From NCBI GenBank assembly GCA_050289385.1, contig JBNKFQ010000352.1, positions 1 to 15,480 on the forward strand: a DNA stretch of 15,480 nucleotides. Reading direction: 5' to 3'. This document shows positions 1 to 7,180 of this stretch, piece after piece; positions within the stretch are counted from its first letter, which is position 1; every line of letters starts with the position of its first letter. This DNA is from JBNKFQ01 sp050289385 (lineage in GTDB: Bacteria; Pseudomonadota; Gammaproteobacteria; Pseudomonadales; Porticoccaceae). The notes beneath the pieces were generated by a model. That model searched no databases. It saw only the letters and a list, made by a program, of their open reading frames with translations, and had not been told where the DNA came from. The translations under genes and the position numbers were made by a program.

Positions 1-261
1 ACCAATCGGCATAAGAAACAGACGATCATCGCCAAAGCCAACTACCTCGGCAATAACATCGTCGCCCTGTTCCACAACGATGCGACAACGGCTGCCGATA
101 GCGGCCTGGCAACCACCGGCCTCCAGCGTTAAGCCCACCATGCGAAGCAAGGTGCCTTCCACTTGCAAAGAAACCGGCTGCAAGTTGGCTTGGCGACGGC
201 GCAAGGCATCGCACCAGATTTCGGTGCGGTGCAACATACCGTTAAATTCCTGTGCATTCAT
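1..261 (-). CDS. fliI: FliI, flagellar type III export ATPase (N-terminal part, cut by window edge)
   Basis: This is the first 87 codons of the ATPase that energises export of flagellar subunits at the base of the hook-basal body. It works with FliH and FliJ on the cytoplasmic side of the export gate. The frame from the ATG at 261 to base 1 is open and reads MNAQEFNGMLHRTEIW at the start. The segment around residues 25-80 (QPVSLQVEGTLLRMVGL, then GSRCRIV and EVVGFGDDRLFLMPIG) is the beta-barrel domain typical of FliI/F1-type ATPases. The Walker motifs would lie beyond the window. The gene follows fliH after a 46-bp gap, the usual fliH-fliI order. The upstream ribosome-binding site is weak (AAGAAG). 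Identification rests on this short N-terminus plus gene order, and both agree. Confidence 0.88.
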   Translation of the reverse strand, partial: MNAQEFNGMLHRTEIWCDALRRRQANLQPVSLQVEGTLLRMVGLTLEAGGCQAAIGSRCRIVVEQGDDVIAEVVGFGDDRLFLMPIG

Positions 262-307
262 GGTGCGCTTCTTTTTTTGAACCGGAATAGAAAAACGCAG
301 TTTTGTG

Positions 308-976
308 TCAAGGGCTACCTTCTGACCAAAAATCTTTTTGCGGGCCTTTTTCCAGCGACGCCCCGTCACTTGCAAGCGACTGCGACACGATAGCCGCAAC
401 GCGGGTATAAACACCGGCATCCACAATCGAATGACCTGCCTTTACCTGAAGATCACCAGGCGACAGGGAGGTGTCTTCAACAATATCCCAGGGGGCCTCT
501 TCCCTGTTTGCCGGCAGATTTTTTTTCAGCAAGCTTGCATCATCCGGATTCAGATGTAACTTGATACTTCGCGAACTGTCGCGAATTTCAGTCACTGCCT
601 GCCCAACCAGGCCAAGCAATACTTCGGGCGTGGTGGTTATTTCCTGCAATATGACTTGTGCAGCAATGGCAGCGGCGAGTTGCACCAATTCCTGTTCTAC
701 CTCTTCATCCATCTGTTTTAATGGTGCGCTTAACGCACGCATTAATTGTTCCAGCCGTTCGACCTGTGCGGCAATTTCCGCGTGACCAGCTTCCAGCCCT
801 TCCCAACGACCTTTTTGAAAACCCGTTTCGTGCGCCTGGCGACGCAGGTTTTCCAGCTCTTCCAAGGTCATGGTACGCGGATCACGGCCGTCAACATTCG
901 ATGACAAACTGACTTCTGGCACGTCCCAGCGACGAAAATCAGTGCCACTGTCGCGGCCAAGTATTTTGGGTTTCAT
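308..976 (-). CDS. fliH: FliH, negative regulator/stator of the FliI export ATPase
   Basis: FliH (222 aa) binds the FliI ATPase and tethers it to the C-ring and export gate. The N-terminus MKPKILGRD with an RRWDVPE segment near residue 16 resembles FliH of Pseudomonas-like bacteria. The middle (about residues 45-105) is charged and probably helical, with a GRWEGLEAG stretch of the glycine-spaced helix type known in FliH. The C-terminal half (about 105-200) is the V-ATPase subunit E-like domain, with AAAIAAQVILQEI and IKLHLNPDDASLL. It sits between fliG and fliI as expected. No strong ribosome-binding site precedes the ATG. A 255-bp gap carrying a heptamer repeat element separates it from fliG, although these genes are usually tightly packed. 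Confidence 0.9.
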   Translation of the reverse strand: MKPKILGRDSGTDFRRWDVPEVSLSSNVDGRDPRTMTLEELENLRRQAHETGFQKGRWEGLEAGHAEIAAQVERLEQLMRALSAPLKQMDEEVEQELVQLAAAIAAQVILQEITTTPEVLLGLVGQAVTEIRDSSRSIKLHLNPDDASLLKKNLPANREEAPWDIVEDTSLSPGDLQVKAGHSIVDAGVYTRVAAIVSQSLASDGASLEKGPQKDFWSEGSP

Positions 977-1030
977 GTTCGGCCAGCCTGGACAGAAATT
1001 GTGATACCAGCTGTTGAACGTCCGGTATCA

Positions 1031-1213
1031 GACGTTCGATGCTGGACGTTGGATGTTCGACGTTCGATGTTCGATGTTCGACGAAACCCCGTTACCCGCA
1101 CACCGAAGCCAGGATCTATATTGTTTATAAAACCGGACTCACAGGAAAAATGAGCCTTGACGCGTCTTGAATATCGCCTTTTCGTCGAACATCCAACATC
1201 GAACATCGAACAT
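1031..1213. repeat. Heptamer inverted-repeat element 1, in the fliG-fliH gap
   Basis: The left arm (1031-1082) is seven tandem 7-mers of the GATGTTC/GACGTTC type plus three bases, with two diverged units. The right arm (1184-1213) is about four units in reverse-complement orientation (ATCGAAC). The two arms can pair across a core of about 100 bp that has no recognisable gene. Just left of the arm, GAACGTC (1016-1022) and GACGTTC (1031-1037) form a further perfect 7-bp inverted repeat around an 8-bp loop. The element fills most of the 977-1231 gap. Two related copies lie at 3897-4053 and 9882-9983. Confidence 0.85.
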
Positions 1214-1231
1214 TTTTCCGTCCTGCCCACC

Positions 1232-2242
1232 TCAAACAAAATCATCCCCTCCACGACCACCCAGCACAATATCCCCCGACTCGGCCAGACGATTGGCAAC
1301 CGCAAGGATACTTTTTTGCGCAGCTTCCACTTCAGTGAGACGCACCGGGCCTTTGGTTTCCAGATCTTCGCGCAACATTTCGGCGGCGCGTTTGGACATA
1401 TTGTTGAATATTTTTTCGCGAACGGTTTCGTCAGCGCCCTTGAGAGCAATCAACAGTGAGTCCGAAGGCACATCCCGCAACAATCGCTGCATTCCCCTGT
1501 CATCAACCGACACCAGGTTTTCAAACACGAACAACTGATCGCGAATTTTTTCACTCATGCCGGAATCCTCTGCGTCGATGGACTCAAGCAGTTCCGTTTC
1601 AACCGGCGTATCCAGAAAGTTGATAATGTCAGCCGCAGCTTTCAGGCCACCGATTCGCGAAGACTGACTGCTGGTTTCGACGGAAAACTGTTTTTCAATA
1701 ATTTCGTCCAGTTCTTCTATTGCCGCAGGGTTTACGGTATCCAGATTTACGATGCGCATTATTACATCGGTGCGAACATTTGCCGGCAAGGTAGACAACA
1801 CATTGGCAGCCTGATCGCTGTCCAGATAAGACAGAACAATGGCAATAATCTGCGGGTGTTCGTTTTTAATCAGGTCTGACACCATGCGCGGCTCCATCCA
1901 GCGCAAGGATTCCAGGCCTCGCGAATCCCGGCCCATCAGTATGCTGCCCAGAACGCTGCGCGCCTTGTCTTCACCCAGCGCCGACACCATGATGTTGCGT
2001 ATATACTGCTCCGACCCAACACCCACCGATGTACGCTCTTGCACCGATTCGGCAAACTCTTTTACCACCAGCTCCAGTTGCTGGTTGGAAACTTCCGACA
2101 AACCGGCCATCGCCGTGCCAACCTGCTGCACTTCACGCGGCCCCATATGACGCAGTATTTCTGATGCCGCCTGCTCCCCCAGACTCAACAGAAAAACGGC
2201 GGCCCGCTGCGGACCATCAAGACTTTTTGCCAATTCAGCCAT
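1232..2242 (-). CDS. fliG: FliG, flagellar motor switch and rotor protein
   Basis: FliG forms the upper ring of the C-ring, anchored to FliF. Its C-terminal domain interacts with the stator to make torque and its middle domain binds FliM. The protein is 336 aa, a normal length. The conserved EHPQ motif of the middle domain is at residues 128-131 (KNEHPQIIAIVLSYL). The C-terminal torque helix keeps the known charged positions: K268, R285, E292/D293 and R301 (REDLETKGPVR). The C-terminus GGRGGDDFV is typical. The start ATG overlaps the fliF stop by 8 bp, so the two are translationally coupled, matching the stoichiometric FliF-FliG contact. A repeat element follows the stop codon. Confidence 0.97.
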   Translation of the reverse strand: MAELAKSLDGPQRAAVFLLSLGEQAASEILRHMGPREVQQVGTAMAGLSEVSNQQLELVVKEFAESVQERTSVGVGSEQYIRNIMVSALGEDKARSVLGSILMGRDSRGLESLRWMEPRMVSDLIKNEHPQIIAIVLSYLDSDQAANVLSTLPANVRTDVIMRIVNLDTVNPAAIEELDEIIEKQFSVETSSQSSRIGGLKAAADIINFLDTPVETELLESIDAEDSGMSEKIRDQLFVFENLVSVDDRGMQRLLRDVPSDSLLIALKGADETVREKIFNNMSKRAAEMLREDLETKGPVRLTEVEAAQKSILAVANRLAESGDIVLGGRGGDDFV

Positions 2243-3866
2243 CTGCCGACACCCATCCTTTTACCACCTGGGCCACCCGTTTGGGGTCTTCGCTTACCAT
2301 CGACTTTGCCATGGTGAGTTGCTGGTCATAGCTTTGCGGCCCGCCGATGGCTTTACCGCCGCTCAGGCTCACTTCATCATCCACCAGCTGACCACCACCT
2401 TCCGGCACATCCTGAGCCAATACCTTGACAGGTTGTGCACCGGCTTCAGACAAATTCTTTAACATCGGACGCAACACACCAAAAATCAGGAGTCCGACAG
2501 CCAGCACGCCCAGCGCCTGCTTGCCAGCGCGAGCAACCCAGGGCTGTTGCCAGATAGCGGGTTCATCAACGACTGGAGCAACCAGTTCCGGTGTTAAAAA
2601 GGAAACATTGGTGACATTGACACTGTCACCACGATCCGCATTAAAACCCACTGCATCTTTAACAAGAGCTTCGATGCGGGAAATTTCCTCTGCGTTCAGA
2701 GGCGCGCGTTCCACTGCACCGCTGTCATTGCGTTGGTCGCGATAATCCACCAACACAGCCACCGACAATCGCTTGATACTGCCCGGAGCTTCGCGCACGT
2801 GACTGATGGTGCGATCAAGCTCGTAATTTCGCGTGGCGTGGCGGGTGGTCTGTTGCGGTTCGGCGGGCTGCCCTTCGTTACCCTCTTCACCTTCCGGTGG
2901 CGGTTCGACAATTTCACCGGCTGGCGGGGGACTGTTACTCAGTGCACCCGGCACACCTTCGGCCTTGAGCTGGCGAGTCAGTTCTTCTGTGGTTTGTTCG
3001 CTGCGCAATACTTTTTCGGGCGCATAGCTTTCCAGAGTTTTTTCCACAACCGTAAAATCGATATCGGCAGATACCTTGGCGCTGATTCGATCGGCGCCAA
3101 GCATCGGGGTTAACAGTTCAACAATACGGTTAGAGTAATCTTGCTCTACCTGCCGCAAAAAACGCAGGTTTTCACTGCCCCGGGCCATACTTTCCGATCC
3201 GGGACTGCGGGTCAGCAAGCGGCCACGCTGGTCTACCACCGTCACCTTGTCGGCTTCCATGCCCGGTATGCTCGATGCCACCAGATTGACGATACCCGCC
3301 ACATATTCTTCTTGCAGCTCGCGCCCGGGCGCTACGTTTACCAGCACCGACGCGCTGGGCTGGCTGCGCCGCCGCAAAAAAGCCGACTGCTTTGGAATGG
3401 CGAGGTGCACCCGGGCACCCACAACTGTGTCGAGGGCAGAGATGGATTTGGTGAGCTCTCCTTCCAGAGCGCGATGGTAACGGGCATTTTCCATAAAGCT
3501 GCTGGTGCCAAAGGGTTGCTCCTGATCCAGCAGTTCAAAGCCCTGATGGCTGTTGCCAGGCAAACCCTGCCCGGCCAGTTGCAAGCGCATCTGATGCACT
3601 TGCTCGGCAGGCACCGCAATCGTGGTGCCTTCGAGTTTGTAAGGCACGCCCCGTTGCTCAAGCGCCTGAACCACTTTTGCCGAATCGGTTTGCGAGATGC
3701 TGCCATAAAGCGGCACGTAATCAGGTTCCTGCGACCAGTTGACCACTGCCACCCCGAGGGCAATGCTGGCGGCGAGCCCAACCAGCAGCGCCAGCTGCCG
3801 CACAACGGGCAAGTTGGCCATACCGGTAAAGGGCAGTACGGTATTCTCTTTGTCTATCAGCGCCAT
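2235..3866 (-). CDS. fliF: FliF, flagellar MS-ring protein
   Basis: FliF builds the MS ring in the inner membrane, the platform for the C-ring, the export gate and rod assembly. The protein is 543 aa. A first membrane segment is at about residues 21-43 (LALLVGLAASIALGVAVV). It is followed by the periplasmic ring-building (YscJ-like) domain with PFGTSSFMENARYHRALEGEL and VHLAIPKQSAF. A Pro/Glu/Gly-rich linker lies near residues 305-340. A second membrane segment is at about 449-466, and the C-terminal tail EDPKRVAQVVKGWVSADG is the FliG-binding helix. No good ribosome-binding site precedes the ATG, so translation may depend on upstream context. The upstream gap to fliE carries heptamer element 2. 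Confidence 0.97.
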   Translation of the reverse strand: MALIDKENTVLPFTGMANLPVVRQLALLVGLAASIALGVAVVNWSQEPDYVPLYGSISQTDSAKVVQALEQRGVPYKLEGTTIAVPAEQVHQMRLQLAGQGLPGNSHQGFELLDQEQPFGTSSFMENARYHRALEGELTKSISALDTVVGARVHLAIPKQSAFLRRRSQPSASVLVNVAPGRELQEEYVAGIVNLVASSIPGMEADKVTVVDQRGRLLTRSPGSESMARGSENLRFLRQVEQDYSNRIVELLTPMLGADRISAKVSADIDFTVVEKTLESYAPEKVLRSEQTTEELTRQLKAEGVPGALSNSPPPAGEIVEPPPEGEEGNEGQPAEPQQTTRHATRNYELDRTISHVREAPGSIKRLSVAVLVDYRDQRNDSGAVERAPLNAEEISRIEALVKDAVGFNADRGDSVNVTNVSFLTPELVAPVVDEPAIWQQPWVARAGKQALGVLAVGLLIFGVLRPMLKNLSEAGAQPVKVLAQDVPEGGGQLVDDEVSLSGGKAIGGPQSYDQQLTMAKSMVSEDPKRVAQVVKGWVSADG

Positions 3867-3896
3867 AAGTTGTTGTTATTGTCCATAGTTGCGGGG

Positions 3897-4053
3897 GTTC
3901 GATGTTCGATGTTCGATGCTCGATGTTCGATGTTCGATGTTGGACAAAACACGAGGCTCGCGAAATTGTGCCTGATAGAAAAGGGTTGGTGGCACGAACA
4001 GTTTAATTAAACCACCCAACCGCTTTTTCGTCGAACATCGAACGTCGAACATC
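3897..4053. repeat. Heptamer inverted-repeat element 2, in the fliE-fliF gap
   Basis: The left arm (3897-3945) is exactly seven 7-mers: GTTCGAT units with one GCTCGAT and a diverged last unit. The right arm (4029-4053) is 3.4 units in inverse orientation. The core (3946-4028) holds a separate hairpin (see 3984-4028). The element ends 2 bp from the fliE stop codon and starts about 30 bp before the fliF start, so it makes up nearly all of the intergenic sequence. The same 7-mer family appears at 1031-1213 and 9882-9983, but the cores differ. Confidence 0.87.
3984..4028. terminator. Hairpin in the core of heptamer element 2, possible weak terminator
   Basis: GGTTGGTGG (3984-3992) pairs with CCACCCAACC (4012-4021) with one bulged C, and the loop contains the 12-bp palindrome GTTTAATTAAAC. 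On the plus strand the stem is followed by GCTTTTT. On the minus strand (the direction of fliE to fliF) it is followed by CTTTTC, a short T run. It could therefore slow or partly stop transcription between fliE and fliF, or simply be part of the repeat. The function is inferred from shape only. Confidence 0.4.
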
Positions 4054-4055
4054 TT

Positions 4056-4373
4056 TCAAACCTGCATATTCATTATTTCCTGATACGCATTAAGCAATTT
4101 ATTGCGCACCTGGGTGATCGCCTGAAAAGACACATTGGCTTTTTGCAGCGCGACCATAACCTCGGGCAACTCCACGCCTTGTTCACCCATTTCAAAAGCC
4201 TGTTTCAATGCGCCCGCATCATTTTGTGCCGTACTCACCTTGTCGAGAGACTCCGACAACAATTTGCTGAAGTTGCCATTGTCTACCGCCGAAGGTCCAT
4301 CCGCACCGCCCTCTGCCCGTGCCGCCAGCACTCGCATCTGCGTCAACACCTGATTAATATCCATGTCGCTCAT
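4056..4373 (-). CDS. fliE: FliE, hook-basal body protein linking MS ring and rod
   Basis: FliE is a small exported protein that joins the MS ring/export gate to the proximal rod. The ORF gives 105 aa, the usual FliE length. The C-terminal half matches the family well: SKLLSESLDKV, then QAFEMGEQGVELPEVMVALQKANVSFQAITQVRNKLLNAYQEIM ending in NMQV (family C-terminus is typically Y.EIM.M.V). The start is the ATG at 4373, with GGAT about 10 bases upstream; a second ATG three codons later is possible. It follows fleR after 37 bp and precedes fliF. I found no GG-N10-GC sigma-54 promoter in the gap or in the end of fleR, so transcription probably continues from fleR. Confidence 0.95.
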   Translation of the reverse strand: MSDMDINQVLTQMRVLAARAEGGADGPSAVDNGNFSKLLSESLDKVSTAQNDAGALKQAFEMGEQGVELPEVMVALQKANVSFQAITQVRNKLLNAYQEIMNMQV

Positions 4374-4410
4374 ATTTATTCATCCAAACTGCTGCGGTTA
4401 TGTTTGCTTT

Positions 4411-5769
4411 TCAGGCTCTTGCGGTAACCGGCAAGGAAATGCCTTCTTCGCGCAACCTGGCCAATTTGTAGCGCAAGGTGCGTGGACTGATACCCAATCT
4501 TTCTGCCGCTTCCTTGCGACGCCCCTGTTCAGCTTGCAAAGCTTCCAGGATAAGTTGCTGCTCTGTGTCTTTCAGATTATTTTCCAGAGCGGTCTTACTC
4601 ACTTCACAAACGTTGTTCACCGTTGCCGGAGCATCGACATTTTCTTCAAAATGCAAATCTGTCGGACAAATTTCATCGCCGACGCAAAGTATTAATGCAC
4701 GCTGAATAACATTCTGCAGTTCCCGAACATTACCCGGCCAAGGGTAATCGAGCATTTTTTGTTGTGCCTGCGGTGACAAACAAATACCCGACCCTGCCGG
4801 CGCATAGAGCGCAATAAAATGATCGGCCAGCGGCAAAATATCGGCTGGTCGTTGTTGCAACGGCGGCAAATGCATCGGGAAAACATTCAGCCTGTAAAAC
4901 AAATCCTCACGAAAGCGGCCAGCGGAAACTTCTTCGCGTAACTTGCGGTTTGTGGTGGCCAACACCCGGACGTCAAGTTCTACGGTACGACTGCCACCAA
5001 GGCGTTCGACTTCACGTTCCTGTAATACCCGCAACAGTTTTGCCTGCAAACCGAGATCCATTTCGGAAATTTCATCCAGCAACAGGGTGCCGCCCTGCGC
5101 CTGTTCAAATTTGCCAGCTCGGGATTGATAAGCACCGGTAAAAGCGCCTTTTTCGTAACCAAACAACACCGACTCAAGCATGGCTTCCGGAATAGCCGCG
5201 CAATTAATGGCCACAAACGGCTGCTCGTGTCGCGGCGATTTATCGTGGATCAAGCGGGCGAACACTTCCTTGCCCGAACCGGAGGGGCCGCTAATCAGAA
5301 CCGTCACGTCGGCGTTGGCCACACGTGCGGCCAGCCGCGTCAGTTCGAGCGTACGATTGTCTTCGGCGACAATGTCGCCAATCGAAGCGTCAACCTGACC
5401 GATAAAGCGCGACACCATTTGTATCAGTACTTCCGCTTCAAACGGTTTAACCAGATAGTCGCTGGCACCGTGACGCATGGCGGCCACCGCTTTTTCGATA
5501 CTGCCATAGGCAGTCATCAACACAACAGGCAGGTCGGCGCGCTGTGTCTTTATTTGCCGCAGCAACTGATGGCCATCCATGCCTTCCATTTGCACGTCCG
5601 ACACCACCAGACCGAATTCACGACGACGCAGGATTTGCAGCGCTTCGCTGCCACTTTCGGCGCACTCTACCTGAAAGCCCGACAAGGCCAGAGTGTCACT
5701 CAGGGCTTCGCGCAGGGTGTCATCGTCTTCCACAATCAGTATTGGCATTTGCGTTACGTTTCCGGTCAT
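4411..5769 (-). CDS. fleR: FleR, sigma-54-dependent response regulator of middle flagellar genes
   Basis: FleR is activated by its kinase FleS and turns on sigma-54 promoters of basal-body and hook genes. From the ATG at 5769 it is 452 aa. The receiver domain (about 8-125) has acidic residues E14-D16, phospho-acceptor D58 (VVSDVQM), T86 and K108. The AAA+ domain has Walker A GPSGSGKE (161-168), the sigma-54 contact loop GAFTGA (208-213) and Walker B GGTLLLDEIS (226-235). A Fis-type helix-turn-helix ends the protein (about 403-440, EAAERLGISPRTLRYKL). A longer in-frame ATG at 5874 would overlap fleS. The start at 5769 is preferred because GGAGGAG sits just upstream and the next ATG (5748) lacks a ribosome-binding site. 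Confidence 0.95.
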   Translation of the reverse strand: MTGNVTQMPILIVEDDDTLREALSDTLALSGFQVECAESGSEALQILRRREFGLVVSDVQMEGMDGHQLLRQIKTQRADLPVVLMTAYGSIEKAVAAMRHGASDYLVKPFEAEVLIQMVSRFIGQVDASIGDIVAEDNRTLELTRLAARVANADVTVLISGPSGSGKEVFARLIHDKSPRHEQPFVAINCAAIPEAMLESVLFGYEKGAFTGAYQSRAGKFEQAQGGTLLLDEISEMDLGLQAKLLRVLQEREVERLGGSRTVELDVRVLATTNRKLREEVSAGRFREDLFYRLNVFPMHLPPLQQRPADILPLADHFIALYAPAGSGICLSPQAQQKMLDYPWPGNVRELQNVIQRALILCVGDEICPTDLHFEENVDAPATVNNVCEVSKTALENNLKDTEQQLILEALQAEQGRRKEAAERLGISPRTLRYKLARLREEGISLPVTARA

Positions 5770-5771
5770 CT

Positions 5772-5778
5772 CTCCTCC
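5772..5778 (-). promoter_or_regulatory. Ribosome-binding site that fixes the fleR start
   Basis: GGAGGAG on the minus strand lies 2 bases before the ATG at 5769. Its 5' GGAGG core is about 5 bases from the start codon. It lies between the fleS stop (5780-5782) and the fleR start and decides against the upstream in-frame ATG at 5874 and the downstream one at 5748. Confidence 0.75.
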
Positions 5779-5779
5779 A

Positions 5780-7042
5780 TCACTTGCCACCTGAACCCCA
5801 AAGCCCTGCGCCGGGGTCCTGTTGCCCGCACCCCGATTGCAGCGGCAGCACCAGGCAAAAGCGAGCACCGCCACCTGTGCCGTCTTCCACCTTCACTTCA
5901 CCACCGTGAGATTTGGCAATCATCGCCACTACGGTTAAACCGAGCCCGGTGCCCTTGGCTCTGCCGGTATAAAAAGGATCAAAAATACGATCGCGCAAAT
6001 CCCGGGGTACACCCGGCCCGTTATCCTGCACAGAAATTTCCACGCGATCGCCAGACACGCGGCCACCCAGCCTGATCACCGCGATTTGATTTGCTTCGAC
6101 ATGTTGACCCGCAGCTTCCAGGCCATTGTTAACCAGATTGAGTAGCGCACTGGTCAGAGCCTCGCGATTGCCCGGCACCATCACATCGGCCACCTCGCCC
6201 AACTCGACCCGGCCAGTGTTAGCCGCCAGTTGTGGTTCGGCCATATCCACCACCGTGTTGAACACATCCGCCAGCGGCAACAGTTCGGTGCCGCTGTGAC
6301 CGCCTCGCATAAACGTAAGCATGCTGTTTACCAGTTGCTCGGTGTGCCGCAAGCGATCCATCACCCTGGCGGCCACCCGCTCTCGTTCGAGGTCACTGAT
6401 GTCGACACGGGTCAAATGCGGTGTATACAGCAGGGCTGAACTGATGGGTGTGCGAATCTGATGAGCCAGACGAGCGGCCACTTCACCGGTGGCCACCAGC
6501 CTTTTTTCGCGACTGACCTGCTCTTGCAACTCATGAATTTCGGTAACGTCCGTCAACAAAATGACACGTTCATCCGCACCTGAGTCAGAGTCATTTGCTG
6601 CAGACGCTTTGGTGGCAGACGCTGTGGTAAGAGAACGCTGAATAATGTTCAAGCGCCGACCGTCGGCCAACTGGCGAGTGCCCGGGTTGTCCGGGGTGGG
6701 CTTTGACAGGCACTTCTGTATATCACTCCACGACCGGTTTGCCAGTTCCTGGCCAAGCATGGCGCACGCTTCCGGGTTGGATTCCTGGACCACACCGTTG
6801 GCGTCGAGCACGACCAAACCGCAAGGCAAAGCCTCCATCAAGGATCCAAGGCGGTTGGCAAGACGCTCTTTCTCTGCCAGCTCACGCAACCGTTCGGAAC
6901 GGGCCTTTGCCAGTTCCACGGTGAGGCCTGCCACCCTTTCTTGCAGCACGCGATAGCTGGTATCCAGTTCAACGGATACCCGGTTAAAGGTTTCGAATGC
7001 CTGTTCAAGCTGCCGCGCTGTCAGCTGCGGGGATAGGCTCAT
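5780..7042 (-). CDS. fleS: FleS, cytoplasmic PAS-domain sensor histidine kinase
   Basis: FleS is the kinase partner of FleR. The protein is 420 aa and has no membrane segment, so it should be soluble. In order it has an N-terminal coiled coil (about 25-65), a PAS domain (about 65-170, with ALPCGLVVLDANGVVQESNPEA), a dimerisation/phospho-acceptor helix with GEVAARLAHQIRTP (H194), and the ATPase domain. That domain has the N box NLVNNGLEAA (about 302-311), G1 VQDNGPGVP (338-346), F box FDPFYTG and G2 GTGLGLTV (364-371). The Ala/Ser/Asp-rich stretch near 138-158 inside the PAS region looks like a loop insertion. The start has AGGAG about 6 bases upstream. A sigma-54 promoter and FleQ-box-like sites lie upstream. 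The stop is 10 bp from fleR, which supports co-transcription. Confidence 0.95.
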   Translation of the reverse strand: MSLSPQLTARQLEQAFETFNRVSVELDTSYRVLQERVAGLTVELAKARSERLRELAEKERLANRLGSLMEALPCGLVVLDANGVVQESNPEACAMLGQELANRSWSDIQKCLSKPTPDNPGTRQLADGRRLNIIQRSLTTASATKASAANDSDSGADERVILLTDVTEIHELQEQVSREKRLVATGEVAARLAHQIRTPISSALLYTPHLTRVDISDLERERVAARVMDRLRHTEQLVNSMLTFMRGGHSGTELLPLADVFNTVVDMAEPQLAANTGRVELGEVADVMVPGNREALTSALLNLVNNGLEAAGQHVEANQIAVIRLGGRVSGDRVEISVQDNGPGVPRDLRDRIFDPFYTGRAKGTGLGLTVVAMIAKSHGGEVKVEDGTGGGARFCLVLPLQSGCGQQDPGAGLWGSGGK

Positions 7043-7065
7043 ACGACTCCTGCATGATTTGTCCG

Positions 7066-7113
7066 TTTACGCTTACCTGTACGCTTATATGTACGCTTAT
7101 ATGTACGGAACTA
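7066..7113. repeat. 12-bp tandem repeat in the fleS leader
   Basis: Four 12-bp units follow one another on the plus strand: TTTACGCTTACC, TGTACGCTTATA, an identical TGTACGCTTATA and a half-conserved TGTACGGAACTA. They lie between the sigma-54 promoter of fleS (7114-7129) and the fleS ribosome-binding site. They should therefore fall mostly in the 5' untranslated region of the fleSR mRNA. Two of the four units are perfect copies, which suggests recent slippage. Confidence 0.85.
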
Positions 7114-7129
7114 TGCAACAGCCGTGCCT
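7114..7129 (-). promoter_or_regulatory. Sigma-54 (RpoN) promoter of fleSR
   Basis: On the minus strand the sequence is AGGCACGGCTGTTGCA. It has GGCACG (-24) and TTGCA (-12), with exactly 10 bases between GG and GC, close to the TGGCACG-N4-TTGCA consensus. It lies about 70 bp upstream of the fleS start. It fits the known scheme in which FleQ with sigma-54 activates fleSR. Confidence 0.9.
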
Positions 7130-7143
7130 GTTTTGATTGTTTT

Positions 7144-7157
7144 TTGAAATCAATGAC
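7144..7157 (-). promoter_or_regulatory. Second, degenerate FleQ-box-like site upstream of fleS
   Basis: The minus strand reads GTCATTGATTTCAA. The left half-site GTCA is intact; the right half is TCAA instead of TGAC. It lies between the better box (7181-7194) and the sigma-54 promoter. The match is partial and could be chance. Confidence 0.4.
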
Positions 7158-7180
7158 TTACAAAAAACCAGAAAACGTGT

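Noticed and set aside
1031..1213. CRISPR array or integron attC site
   Set aside because: Units are 7 bp without spacers and arranged as inverted arms, and no cas or integrase gene is present.
973..1449. 158-aa minus-strand frame between fliG and fliH
   Set aside because: It reads the end of fliG out of frame and the heptamer repeat (RTSNIERRTSNV); not a protein gene.
3987..4005. TGGCACG on the plus strand inside element 2 as a sigma-54 -24 box
   Set aside because: No GC at the required spacing and no plus-strand gene downstream.
3141..4010. 289-aa plus-strand open frame opposite fliF
   Set aside because: It is the antisense shadow of fliF, has His/Arg/Gln-rich composition typical of such shadows, and ends in the heptamer repeat.
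4374..4500. Sigma-54 promoter for fliE
   Set aside because: Several GG...GC pairs exist in the end of fleR, but their spacing is 7 or 9 bases instead of 10.
5770..5874. Longer start for FleR at 5874
   Set aside because: Would overlap fleS by about 95 bp and lacks homology in the added residues; the start at 5769 has a strong ribosome-binding site.
5125..6075. 316-aa plus-strand open frame opposite fleR/fleS
   Set aside because: Antisense to two clear genes, no domain pattern, no ribosome-binding context.
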